Program-made: the position numbers and the translations under genes
In this document: positions 24,062-32,633 of the stretch, one piece after another
Layout of the letters: each line of letters starts with the position of its first letter
Numbering within the stretch: position 1 is the first letter of the stretch
Notes under the pieces: model-generated
The model's input: only the letters and a program-made list of their open reading frames with translations
Databases searched by the model: none
Told to the model about the DNA's origin: nothing
Source: CAIVAT01 sp037137455
Lineage (GTDB): Bacteria > Bacteroidota > Bacteroidia > Bacteroidales > FEN-979
NCBI GenBank assembly: GCA_037137455.1
Contig: JBAXKG010000003.1
Location: 1-64,000 of the forward strand
Length of the DNA: 64,000 nt
Reading direction: 5' to 3'

Positions 24062-25330
24062 TTATTTTTTTTGTGGGATAATAATAATAAATGTCGACCC
24101 TTTTCCCAATTCGCTCTGCAATCTGATATTCCAGCCATGTGCTCGACAGATAGTTTTCACGTAATAGAGGCCTAATCCGAAACCTTTAACATCATGAACA
24201 TTTCCCGAAGGAACGCGAAAAAATTTGTGGAAAACCTGTTTCTGATACTTCGCACTGATACCCGGGCCATTATCACTCACCTTGAAAGTAATCTGTTTGT
24301 ACTCTTTGGTGGTGCTAATGATAATTTGTGATTTTTCGCCTGAATATTTTACAGCATTATCCAAAAGGTTATAGAGGATATTTGTCAGATGAAGCACATC
24401 AGCCTCAACGGTCCCGATTCCTGGATCGAGTGATGTTTCGATTAATATGCCATCGGTAGTATTAGCGCTGAATGTATCTGAAACAGTTTCGATCAGGGAA
24501 TTCAAATCAAGAGGTTCCATTTTTAGTTGGACGCCCTGTTTTTCTATTTTAGCCACCTGAAGTACTTTCTCGACCTGACTGATCATACGGTTATTTTCCT
24601 GTTTAATTACTGTAGCATAGGTCAGAAGTCTTACGGGATCGTTAACTATTCCGGGTTGCGAGATAACATCGGCCGAAATATTGATGCTGGATAATGGTGT
24701 TTTAAATTCATGGGTCATGGTGTTGATAAAATCCTTTTGCATTTCCGACCATCTTTTCTGCCTAAGGATCACAAAAATGGCATATACGAAAAAGATAACG
24801 GAAAACAACAGGATGGCGCTCAGGAAAAACCATATCGCCATGTTACCGGCAAGGGTATTTTTTAAAGCTGGAAACCGGACACCGAAATAGTAGATATACC
24901 TGTCATATTTTGGCAGGGAAAAAGAAAGGATAGGAGGTTTGCCAGAACCATCGACTGAAATGTAGTTGCCATAAACCATCTTGTCGGTATGGCAATCATA
25001 GATGGCATACTCATAATCGGTGTGCAGATTAAGTTTGGCAAATTCCGTTTTCAGATAGTATTCCAGCACATTGGCATCTATCACACTGTTTACATCCACA
25101 ACAAAATAATTTGAAGTGATCTGTTTCACCGGGTTTCCGTAAGGCAGCGCCGATTCGTTGAATGTACAGATTTTTTCAGCTACATTTTTCAATCCGATCA
25201 TGACAGTCTGGTGAAATTGTTTCTCCCTGATATCCCAGGCCTGCAATAAGAAATAAAGTTGTATGGCAATGATCCCGATTATAGAAACTGCTCCAAGCAA
25301 TACAACAGACCGAACCTGCTTATGCTTCAT
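24062..25330 (-). CDS. Membrane sensor histidine kinase (RprX-like)
   Basis: Two membrane segments (about 8-30 and 165-190) flank a sensor region of about 130 residues that would face the periplasm. The catalytic core follows: an H-box with His207 in MTHEFKTPL, the N-box NILYNLLDNAVKYS, the G1 box DNGPGIS, an F-box region, and a GFGLGLYYV G2 box. The phosphate would be passed to the response regulator encoded 8 bp downstream. The size and order match RprX/RprY-type pairs of Bacteroidota. The signal is unknown. The gene has a promoter-like element 14 bp upstream. Confidence 0.93.
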   Translation of the reverse strand: MKHKQVRSVVLLGAVSIIGIIAIQLYFLLQAWDIREKQFHQTVMIGLKNVAEKICTFNESALPYGNPVKQITSNYFVVDVNSVIDANVLEYYLKTEFAKLNLHTDYEYAIYDCHTDKMVYGNYISVDGSGKPPILSFSLPKYDRYIYYFGVRFPALKNTLAGNMAIWFFLSAILLFSVIFFVYAIFVILRQKRWSEMQKDFINTMTHEFKTPLSSINISADVISQPGIVNDPVRLLTYATVIKQENNRMISQVEKVLQVAKIEKQGVQLKMEPLDLNSLIETVSDTFSANTTDGILIETSLDPGIGTVEADVLHLTNILYNLLDNAVKYSGEKSQIIISTTKEYKQITFKVSDNGPGISAKYQKQVFHKFFRVPSGNVHDVKGFGLGLYYVKTICRAHGWNIRLQSELGKGSTFIIIIPQKK

Positions 25331-25343
25331 AGGATATTGTTAA

Positions 25344-25351
25344 CAAAGTTA
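25344..25351 (-). promoter_or_regulatory. Bacteroidota -7 promoter element of the kinase operon
   Basis: On the minus strand this reads TAACTTTG and lies 13 bp before the kinase ATG. No convincing -33 TTG is seen, and the leader would be very short. The remaining 25352-25558 stretch is AT-rich and shows nothing else. Confidence 0.4.
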
Positions 25352-25558
25352 TATTGTAAAAAACAAGCTTACATTTTTGTAAAAATAGTCATATTACATA
25401 ATAATAGCCTTGGTTTTACTTTTCATTAACACAATTTTACATTCCGTTATTACATTTTTACATTTCATTTACCTGATTCTCTAAAGGAAGACAGATATTT
25501 GCAGTATCAAACTCCAATCCAAAATTATTCATAAACCTTAACCATAATATCAATCACC

Positions 25559-26002
25559 ATGAAAAAAATGATCTTCGTAATTCTATTGCCTGCTGTTTTA
25601 TTCTTATCACAGGCAAATGCACAAAACCAACCCGCTCAGAATGCCGGAAAAACTGAAATCAAAGCAAAAGTTAACGGTCCTGTTGCCAGGTGGGATATTA
25701 CAGAAAGTAATATGGGAGATATTCCCCAGGGTATCCCGAAGACAGGTCAGTTCAATCTTTCCAATGATGGAAACGAACCGCTGATCATTGCTTCCGCACA
25801 GGCCTCTTGCGGGTGTACAAATCTGAATTATTCTAAAGAACCCCTGATGCCGGGAAAATTCACTACAATTTCTGTCACCTATAACGCCGCGGCTAAGGGC
25901 AACTTTACCAAAACAATTACTGTCAGGACTAATGCCAGCGACCAGCCAACAATTCTTTGGATTAAAGGGAATGTTGTTGAGAAACCAGCGGAGCAGAAAT
26001 AA
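25559..26002 (+). CDS. DUF1573 domain exported protein
   Basis: A 147-residue protein with a signal peptide (MKKMIFVILLPAVLFLSQANAQ). The mature part is a single Ig-like DUF1573 domain: NMGDIPQG, then F.LSNDGNEPLIIASAQASCGCTN with the typical CGC, then MPGKFTTISVTYN, and TITVRTNAS near the end. Proteins of this kind are common in Bacteroidota envelopes; their job is not established. The gene stands alone and its last 41 bp overlap the end of a small convergent gene. Confidence 0.85.
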   Translation: MKKMIFVILLPAVLFLSQANAQNQPAQNAGKTEIKAKVNGPVARWDITESNMGDIPQGIPKTGQFNLSNDGNEPLIIASAQASCGCTNLNYSKEPLMPGKFTTISVTYNAAAKGNFTKTITVRTNASDQPTILWIKGNVVEKPAEQK

Positions 26003-26231
26003 TGACTTTCCGAAACTTCCTGAATCCCAAAATGCTGCCGTAGGTCAAAAGAAAAAATCCTATACCTGAGATTAATCCTGGATGTGCAGAAAACATGTTC
26101 TTAATAAAATTGAAGAGCACAAGGAATATACTCTGGAAGGCATGCACAATGGGACTAAAGATGTGGGGAAATGCATTGATGAATACCTGAAGAATGTCGA
26201 AAGATGCGATAATTTGAGAAAGAGTTTCCAT
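25962..26231 (-). CDS. Possible small membrane protein
   Basis: An 89-residue frame with ATG at 26231. It has a hydrophobic stretch with several Phe (about 20-48) and a clearer membrane segment SGIGFFLLTYGSILGF (about 55-70), followed by a basic RKFRK, which gives a plausible topology. A TAnnTTTG element lies 18 bp upstream at the right place. It overlaps the last 41 bp of the DUF1573 gene in antiparallel orientation. No family is recognised. It could be spurious, but the promoter and membrane pattern argue for a real gene. Confidence 0.45.
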   Translation of the reverse strand: METLSQIIASFDILQVFINAFPHIFSPIVHAFQSIFLVLFNFIKNMFSAHPGLISGIGFFLLTYGSILGFRKFRKVIISAPLVSQQHSL

Positions 26232-26248
26232 GGGTTATGAATTTCTGC

Positions 26249-26256
26249 CAAAATTA
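26249..26256 (-). promoter_or_regulatory. Bacteroidota -7 promoter element of the small membrane gene
   Basis: On the minus strand this reads TAATTTTG, 17 bp before the ATG at 26231. The -33 position holds only a weak T-rich match. Confidence 0.4.
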
Positions 26257-26403
26257 ATATGGCAGAGTCCTGAAGGAAATTCTTTTTCGATGAATCACCG
26301 AAAACAGGGGGATGAATGAGGTGTACTGTATGACAAATAACCGGCGCCTTGAAATCATTCATGAGCCCGTTGTCCATAGAAACTTTTAGCCAATCATTTC
26401 TTT

Positions 26404-26411
26404 TATCTTTG
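26404..26411 (+). promoter_or_regulatory. Bacteroidota -7 promoter element of alkaline phosphatase
   Basis: TATCTTTG matches TAnnTTTG and ends 28 bp before the alkaline phosphatase ATG. No exact TTG at -33. No Pho-box-like repeat was recognised upstream. Confidence 0.45.
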
Positions 26412-26439
26412 CAGGTTACATTTTCTGAAGGTTTCCTGC

Positions 26440-27867
26440 ATGAAACAAACGAATAAAATTTTTCTGGTTGTTTTTCTACCAGCAATTTTCCAGTGGAATA
26501 GTATTTGGGCTCAAAAAAGAATCGCCCTGCCGAATCCGAAAAATGTCATCATCATGATTGGCGATGGCATGGGATATAATCATATTGAGGCTACTAATTA
26601 TTATTTCGGAACAGCCCGGCAGGTTTATGAACAATTCCCTGTTCAGCTGGCTATGGCACACTACCCCGCCAAGGCCGGTGAGTATGACGAAATAAAACCT
26701 CGTTCAAATTACTTTGCTTCAGGTTATAATCAGGGGCTAGCCTGGAAAGACACAGCTTATCTGAAAATGAATGTCACTGAATCGGCTGCGGCTGCCACCG
26801 CTTTGTCAACTGGTGTAAAAACCTACAACAATTCCATCGGGTTATCGGTCGACTATGACACGTTGGAAAACCTTGTTCAATGGGCTAAATTATTGGGTAA
26901 ATCGGCTGGGGTTGTTACAAGTGTTGAATTTAGTCATGCAACACCAGCGGGGTTTGTCGCCCACAACATCACTCGCCGGCATTGTGATGAGATTGCTTAT
27001 GAAATGCTGCTCGACAGCCGTTGTGATGTCATAATGGGATGCGGGGATCCGATGTTTGATGACGATGGACAGGCAATGGAAATAAAATGGAAAAATTCAA
27101 AATATGTTGGTGACAGTATATTTTGGCGGAAACTGATCGCGGGTAGCGGAAAGCAGACGAAATTTTTAATTAATGGGAAAACGAAAACAGTCAGGGATAT
27201 TAATGGTGATGGAATACCAGATCCTTGGACAGTGATCCGCGATCTTGCTGATTTCCGCGCTTTACAAAAAGGGAGTACACCCGTGAGGGTTTTAGGATGT
27301 CCCAAAGTTTATTCAACGCTTCAGCAGGGCAGGACAATGAAAAGCGGAGAGAATAAGGATTCACCACCTTTTGTGACCCCTATAATTTATACTGTTCCGA
27401 CATTGGCAGAAATGGTTGGTGGCGCCCTGAATTTACTTGACAATAATCCAAAAGGTTTTTTTATTATGATTGAAGGTGGTGCAACCGACTGGGCTTCACA
27501 TTCAAACCAGAAGGGCCGTTTGATCGAGGAGATGAAAGGTTTTAATGAAGCGGTAAATTTAGTGGTTGACTGGGTAAATACCCATAGTAATTGGAATGAG
27601 ACACTGTTAATTGTAACCGGTGATCATGAAACCGGATTACTTTGGGGGAACGATCCCTTTATTCCGTTGAAAGACAGTGGAAAAAAGACATTACCTGAGA
27701 TGAAGTATAATTCATCGGACCATACAAACTCCTTGATTCCTTTCTTTGCCAGAGGCGCCGGGAGTGAATATTACCGTAACTATGCCGATGAACGTGACAG
27801 TGTGCGAGGCCCGTTCATTCAAAATTCGGAAGTTGCACAACTTATTCATCTGCTCTGGGTAAAGTAG
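26440..27867 (+). CDS. Alkaline phosphatase
   Basis: A 475-residue exported phosphomonoesterase with a signal peptide (first 25 residues, ending IWAQ). Metal and catalytic residues of the PhoA family are visible: Asp42 in MIGDGMG, the nucleophile Ser115 in VTESAAAATAL (the family usually has DSAA, here ESAA), then SVEFSHATPAGF, IEGGATDWASH and GDHETG for zinc binding. A dimer in the periplasm or on the surface that frees phosphate from organic esters is expected. The gene converges with the prenyltransferase-like gene with a 7-bp gap. Confidence 0.93.
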   Translation: MKQTNKIFLVVFLPAIFQWNSIWAQKRIALPNPKNVIIMIGDGMGYNHIEATNYYFGTARQVYEQFPVQLAMAHYPAKAGEYDEIKPRSNYFASGYNQGLAWKDTAYLKMNVTESAAAATALSTGVKTYNNSIGLSVDYDTLENLVQWAKLLGKSAGVVTSVEFSHATPAGFVAHNITRRHCDEIAYEMLLDSRCDVIMGCGDPMFDDDGQAMEIKWKNSKYVGDSIFWRKLIAGSGKQTKFLINGKTKTVRDINGDGIPDPWTVIRDLADFRALQKGSTPVRVLGCPKVYSTLQQGRTMKSGENKDSPPFVTPIIYTVPTLAEMVGGALNLLDNNPKGFFIMIEGGATDWASHSNQKGRLIEEMKGFNEAVNLVVDWVNTHSNWNETLLIVTGDHETGLLWGNDPFIPLKDSGKKTLPEMKYNSSDHTNSLIPFFARGAGSEYYRNYADERDSVRGPFIQNSEVAQLIHLLWVK

Positions 27868-27874
27868 GTGGGAT

Positions 27875-28561
27875 TTATTCTCCGAATTTGCGTTCGATTT
27901 TGGCAAAATCATTCAAAACATTTTTTAAATCGCTGGTGGTTAGATCGTTAAAAAGTTTGTCTAAAAAGAATAATCTGGCATATGCTGACTGCAGCGGAAG
28001 AAAGTTACTCAATAATGGAGCTTTTCCGGTTCTGATAACCAGGTCGACCGGGGTGTTTACCCATAGGTATTTGTAAAATTGATTCGGGTTATCCGATGCG
28101 TTGCAGGCTTGAATAATTTCTTCAAGCGGATCGTATGCCAGCAGGAGGTTCACTTGTCCATTACTGTTCTTCAAGCTTGATTGCTCAATTTTCGAAATAG
28201 CGGCAAGCAATGATTCCGGAATAATTTTACGATTACCTGCGATGACAATTCTGAGATTATTCCGTTCGGCAATTTCTTTTATCTCGTTTTTTAATCCTGA
28301 TTCGATCTGCCCGAGATTTACTGACAGGACTTCCGGGTTCCTTCTGAAATTTTGAATACTGTTGAGATAAATGCTGATCATTTGCACTCCATTCTCCAGA
28401 AGTAAGCTTGTAAAGGCCTCCAGAAGGGATCTTGTGTGTTTATAAGCATTTTCGAGTGTGCAGCCATTGGCCAGCGCCCATCGCCTGCCTCCATCGGGTA
28501 TGATTCCTACATGAAAAGGAACGGAACCGGGAGTAGGATGGAAATCGGATGTTGTACTCAT
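27875..28561 (-). CDS. Divergent cis-prenyltransferase (undecaprenyl diphosphate synthase-like)
   Basis: A 228-residue protein of the UppS family. IIPDGGRRWA (about 20-29) matches the first family block but replaces the usual DGN-GRW with DGGRRW; the catalytic Asp23 is kept. The last block, DLVIRTG...LSNFLPLQSAYARLFFLDKLF, is also clear but lacks the usual SGE after RT. It is the last gene of the polysaccharide locus, 3 bp after the acyltransferase gene. A canonical UppS usually lies elsewhere in the genome, so this is probably a paralogue making or using a lipid carrier for this polymer, or one with a changed role. Confidence 0.82.
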   Translation of the reverse strand: MSTTSDFHPTPGSVPFHVGIIPDGGRRWALANGCTLENAYKHTRSLLEAFTSLLLENGVQMISIYLNSIQNFRRNPEVLSVNLGQIESGLKNEIKEIAERNNLRIVIAGNRKIIPESLLAAISKIEQSSLKNSNGQVNLLLAYDPLEEIIQACNASDNPNQFYKYLWVNTPVDLVIRTGKAPLLSNFLPLQSAYARLFFLDKLFNDLTTSDLKNVLNDFAKIERKFGE

Positions 28562-28564
28562 AAA

Positions 28565-29563
28565 TCAGCTCTTTTTATAGGTTATCCGTTTCGATAACTC
28601 CATAAATGGTCTTTCAATGAATGTAAAAAACAGCCAGGCTGCAAAAACAGAGGTGAAAAGCGCGATGAAAACGAAGAGGCTCCGTATCCATTCGTTTTGT
28701 ATAAAGGTTTCGCAAAGATTGATAATTCTTCCTCCGATTGGAATATGAACGAGGTACAATGAATATGAAATATTTCCAAGGAACTTTGAAAACCGGTCAT
28801 TAAATTCAAAATAGGTGATAAAGAAATAAGGTAGAAGGGCGGCAACAAGATACCTGTTGTCGAATTTTGAATAGATAAGAAGCAGGGTGACCAGTAAAAA
28901 CGATCCAAACTGTTTTTTGTTCAGGTAACCTATATGAAACTGGAACATCAGGATTCCAGCAATAAACAGGAATGAATAGTTGAATATATAGTTGTGGCCG
29001 GAAAAAATAAGGCTTGAAAAGCCAAAAATCAAAAGGGCGCCAAAGGAGTATCTTTTTTCAGCATGGATCAGCAATGGGAAGATCAGCGCTATAATAATAT
29101 AATATTGAAATTCAATGGCTAGAGTCCAATAAACATCGTTGACCCAGGGATATTCGAAAAAGGCATTCAAATATCCCAGATGTAAGGCAAGCGCTTCGAA
29201 ATTGATTGAAAAAGGGACCCCCCGGTAATAGGGAGAAAGGGTACTGACCCAGTTCAGCAGTAAAACAAGAAGGATGCTGACCAGGTATGGAGGCTCGATA
29301 CGGATAAGGCGCTTGGTGAGAAATCTTCCGAAATTTTTAATTTGATAATTGCCGCGATACATGGCATAGGGGATTACAAATCCGGAAATCACGAAAAAAA
29401 CATCGACTCCCAGGAACCCGAATCTCCCCGATATATAAAGAAAATTGGTCTTGCTTAAGAAATCGGGATTTCCATGGGTAAAGTGAAAAAAACATACTGC
29501 AACGGCAGCCAACCCCCGAAGCAAATCAAGTGATGATAAATATCCGATTTTACCGGTCTTCAT
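28565..29563 (-). CDS. Acyltransferase 3 family membrane protein
   Basis: A 332-residue integral membrane protein with about ten hydrophobic segments. The N-terminus YLSSLDLLRGLAAVAVCFFHF with its conserved Arg and His, and FFVISGFVIPY, are signatures of the acyltransferase 3 (OafA/NodX) family. It would transfer an acetyl or similar group to a sugar of the polymer at the inner membrane. It lies 40 bp after a glycosyltransferase and 3 bp before the prenyltransferase-like gene. Confidence 0.92.
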   Translation of the reverse strand: MKTGKIGYLSSLDLLRGLAAVAVCFFHFTHGNPDFLSKTNFLYISGRFGFLGVDVFFVISGFVIPYAMYRGNYQIKNFGRFLTKRLIRIEPPYLVSILLVLLLNWVSTLSPYYRGVPFSINFEALALHLGYLNAFFEYPWVNDVYWTLAIEFQYYIIIALIFPLLIHAEKRYSFGALLIFGFSSLIFSGHNYIFNYSFLFIAGILMFQFHIGYLNKKQFGSFLLVTLLLIYSKFDNRYLVAALLPYFFITYFEFNDRFSKFLGNISYSLYLVHIPIGGRIINLCETFIQNEWIRSLFVFIALFTSVFAAWLFFTFIERPFMELSKRITYKKS

Positions 29564-29603
29564 ATTTAATAATTTTTTTTAATGTTTCCTTTTATCCACC
29601 AGT

Positions 29604-30410
29604 TCAGTGTTTGTATTGTTGCATTTGAAAAAAATAGGCATCGGGGTCCTGATAGCGTGCTTCAAAAATCAAGTCAAATAATTTGATCCGCAATTCGGTC
29701 TTATGGCTGACTGAATCCATCACCCTGGCCAATTCCGGTGCTGGATTGTATTTGCTGATGGCAGATAATAATCCGTTGATTTCCGGGATTTTCGTATTTA
29801 GAGGATCGCCGGGGTGGTAAATAGCTTGGATGGGCACAAACCCGGTTGGTTTACCGGTTATGGCATGTTGAATGAGCATGTCATAAATAATTCCAAATCT
29901 CGACACCCCAATTTTTTCGGGTATAGCAGTGAGTTTCATTGCCCTGAAACCACAAGCCACATCCGGACAGGTAATATTCAGGTGTTTTTTAAAAAGCAGG
30001 ATTGCGAACATGTTGGAAGCAATTTTACTTGCGGGAATTTCGGTCAAATCATGAAACCGGTCTCCGGAAACAAGGTCGTAATGTTGAAGCGCCTGTATAA
30101 ACGCGGGAATATATCGCGGATCATGCTGACCATCACCATCAATGGCAATAAGGTGTGTGTAATTATTTTTTAATGCATGGATTTTTGCTGTTGCATAAAA
30201 ACCGGCAAGTCCTATGTTTGATGATCTTGAAAAAAAATTAAACCCCATTTTCTTTACTACGCCAATTGTCTCATCATGGCTTCCATCATCGATTACGATT
30301 ACATCCAGTTTCCATGCTTTAAGTCTGACAAGCAAGTCGGAAATATTCTGCGCTTCGTTATAGGTCGGAATAGCGATTAGCGGTTTGATGGTTTTTTCAG
30401 GTGCCTTCAA
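29604..30410 (-). CDS. GT2 glycosyltransferase, polyprenyl-phosphate type, TTG start
   Basis: A 268-residue GT-A enzyme with IAIPTYNEAQNI at residues 12-23, VIDDGSHDET, and the DXD-like IDGDGQHDP near residue 90. This pattern is that of dolichol-phosphate mannose synthase-like proteins, which load a sugar on polyprenyl phosphate. No C-terminal membrane segments are present. The only reasonable start is TTG at 30410, because no ATG precedes the first conserved block; it overlaps the TGA of the upstream gene as TTGA, which suggests translational coupling. Confidence 0.85.
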   Translation of the reverse strand: MKAPEKTIKPLIAIPTYNEAQNISDLLVRLKAWKLDVIVIDDGSHDETIGVVKKMGFNFFSRSSNIGLAGFYATAKIHALKNNYTHLIAIDGDGQHDPRYIPAFIQALQHYDLVSGDRFHDLTEIPASKIASNMFAILLFKKHLNITCPDVACGFRAMKLTAIPEKIGVSRFGIIYDMLIQHAITGKPTGFVPIQAIYHPGDPLNTKIPEINGLLSAISKYNPAPELARVMDSVSHKTELRIKLFDLIFEARYQDPDAYFFQMQQYKH

Positions 30411-31171
30411 TCAAACAGATATTTTGGGGATTTATAAAAATGGGCGATTGGCCTCATGGTTTTCAGAAAAAGTGTAAAGGCGTTCCCAAAATTATTTTTT
30501 TTCATAGCCCTGTAATCCTCCCTCCATTTCCTTGAAATCGTTTTCATTGTCCGGTTACTGATGCCTCCTACCCGCATCTTCACCATCACAAGGGGCAGAT
30601 ATGTGGTTTTGATTTTATATCTGACCAGGTAACGCAACAACGAATCATAGTCAGAAGCAATTTCAAACGATGGATCAAAGGCTCCATATCTGTTGTACAA
30701 CTCCCTTCTCATATAAAAAGTGGGATGCGGTGGCGACCAGCCAAGATACAATTTCCACAGGTGGAAGTTTCCTGATTTGCGGTTTGTAAGTGCCTTCTGC
30801 ACGTTGATTTGATCAACAAACCGGATGTCTCCGTAAACAGCATCGACCTCAGCACATGCAAGCGATTCCACTACCTTTTTAATCACATTTTCATCTGCAA
30901 ACATATCATCGGAATGCAAGAAACCAACCACTTCCCCGGTTGCCAATCCAATGCCCTTATTGAGAGCGTCATACAATCCCTTATCAGGTTCACTGATCCA
31001 TTTGCTGACTTTAGGGCCAAACGATTTGATGATTTCAACTGTTTTATCCTCCGACTGTCCGTCCACAATGATATATTCTATGTCGGGATGTGTCTGTGCC
31101 AAAACCGAATTAATGGTATCCGACAGGAAATTCTCACTGTTGTAACAAACGGTAATGATAGAAACCTTCAT
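30407..31171 (-). CDS. GT2 glycosyltransferase (paralogue of 53007-53774)
   Basis: A 254-residue GT-A glycosyltransferase of the WcaE-like type: VSIITVCYNSE at the N-terminus, IIVDGQSEDKT, DKGLYDALNKGI, and FLHSDDMFA with the metal-binding Asp pair. SPPHPTFYMRREL follows in the acceptor half. It would add a sugar from a nucleotide donor to the growing lipid-linked unit. It is strikingly similar over its whole length to the 255-residue enzyme at 53007-53774 near the other end of the locus. Its stop overlaps the next start by 4 bp. Confidence 0.9.
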   Translation of the reverse strand: MKVSIITVCYNSENFLSDTINSVLAQTHPDIEYIIVDGQSEDKTVEIIKSFGPKVSKWISEPDKGLYDALNKGIGLATGEVVGFLHSDDMFADENVIKKVVESLACAEVDAVYGDIRFVDQINVQKALTNRKSGNFHLWKLYLGWSPPHPTFYMRRELYNRYGAFDPSFEIASDYDSLLRYLVRYKIKTTYLPLVMVKMRVGGISNRTMKTISRKWREDYRAMKKNNFGNAFTLFLKTMRPIAHFYKSPKYLFD

Positions 31172-31189
31172 GGTAAATATGTTTGTATT

Positions 31190-32623
31190 TCAAGGTCTTG
31201 CATGTCCTGGAAAGTCCTGGTTGCCCGACAATGTTTCAGATTGGTATACATGATATTTCTTTTTATTCTGTTTGATCTCCAATATTACTTTTGTAATATA
31301 AAAAACCAGGAAAGTAACGAGTGCGGCTTTTGTAAGATAGTTAAAAACAGTGGCGAAATCAGTTTCCGCTTTCATCACCTGGAAAAACAGGAATGGTATC
31401 CAGATAATCAATGGGGGATTATTTTTTGATAATGAAACAACATTGATTATTACCCAATTGTAAAGGAGTGAAACCATAAATATGAACACCATACCTCCCA
31501 GGTATCCGAAGTTGGCATAACCCTCTCCGACGAGAGAGATATCCATGCTGGTGGTTTCAGGCAATGGGGTCCCGGTGAATCTTTCGAAATTTGCCCTTCC
31601 TCCTGCCTGGGCCTTCGATGGAGCAAGGAACCTCGGCAATAGCGAAGCATATAGGGCTGTTTCAATCGTTTCACCTCTTACAAAGGGTTGTTTTTTTGGC
31701 ATATAGTTCATGATCCGGGCAATTATCCATCCCTGATTCAGCCTGGCAGCCGCATTTTTCATTGGGGTAGCATTTAAGAGCAGCGATGGATTGGAGAGCC
31801 TTGAAATAATGATCTCTTTATAAATCTCCGAATTGGATTTAGAACTGGTTGCATACCATGTCGCCATCCGGTACTCCTCCTTTGTTGATTGCACCAGCAT
31901 GATGAGAAAGACCCCGAAAAAAATGATGATAGCTTTACCCCACATCGGGATTTTAATCACCATTGCAATGATAAGGAACGACAACATAAACCACTGAACC
32001 AATTCACCAAACATGCCCTGAATTATGGCAGCTGAAGTTGCCAATCCCATAATGGCTGCAAAGACAAACCACTTAAACTTTGAATCACTGAAAAGGATCA
32101 TATACATCCCGACGTACTGGAGGTTGGTGAGAAGAAACATCAGGAAAGTCAGGCTTGATGGCAGGCTTTTACTCGTAAATCCGGCAACGAGTCCAATTGC
32201 TGCTAAAATGTATCCGATATATGGGTGCTCATTCAGGTAGACCTTCATCCGGTCAATATCCTCCCCGTTTATGATTCGTTCATCTTTCAGGGGAAGATAA
32301 AGCCCGAGAACCATAAAATAGCAAACCGGGACGACAAAATCCATATAAACATTCTCGGGAACTGCCATATAGTAGAGCTCATCGAAGGGCAGTATATTGT
32401 AAGCAATCGTTGGGCCGATAATCCATTGAAGTACAGACATGAAGGCAATCATATCGCGGATTTCAATGCGTTTTCCCAAATCATCGATAAACTTTATCCC
32501 AAGCCCGGCAAACAGCGCGATACCAAAGTTCGTCATATAATAGAGACTGGTAAAGAGCTCAAGGCAGGTAAATACCAGGAAACCAATTGCCAACAATCTG
32601 ATGCTCCGGGCTGAAAAGTACAT
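31190..32623 (-). CDS. Wzy-like polysaccharide polymerase (membrane)
   Basis: A 477-residue integral membrane protein with about eleven to twelve hydrophobic segments and a long hydrophilic loop (about residues 250-370) before the last group of helices. Such a layout, with Arg-rich loop segments and its place among glycosyltransferases, fits an O-antigen or exopolysaccharide polymerase. These proteins vary a great deal in sequence, so the call rests on topology and context. It would join lipid-linked repeat units in the periplasm. A ligase or unknown membrane protein is an alternative. Confidence 0.65.
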   Translation of the reverse strand: MYFSARSIRLLAIGFLVFTCLELFTSLYYMTNFGIALFAGLGIKFIDDLGKRIEIRDMIAFMSVLQWIIGPTIAYNILPFDELYYMAVPENVYMDFVVPVCYFMVLGLYLPLKDERIINGEDIDRMKVYLNEHPYIGYILAAIGLVAGFTSKSLPSSLTFLMFLLTNLQYVGMYMILFSDSKFKWFVFAAIMGLATSAAIIQGMFGELVQWFMLSFLIIAMVIKIPMWGKAIIIFFGVFLIMLVQSTKEEYRMATWYATSSKSNSEIYKEIIISRLSNPSLLLNATPMKNAAARLNQGWIIARIMNYMPKKQPFVRGETIETALYASLLPRFLAPSKAQAGGRANFERFTGTPLPETTSMDISLVGEGYANFGYLGGMVFIFMVSLLYNWVIINVVSLSKNNPPLIIWIPFLFFQVMKAETDFATVFNYLTKAALVTFLVFYITKVILEIKQNKKKYHVYQSETLSGNQDFPGHARP

Positions 32624-32633
32624 TGTTCTTCAA

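Noticed and set aside
26072..26485. 137-residue minus-strand frame upstream of alkaline phosphatase
   Set aside because: It covers the alkaline phosphatase promoter and start and has no protein-like pattern; it is antisense shadow.
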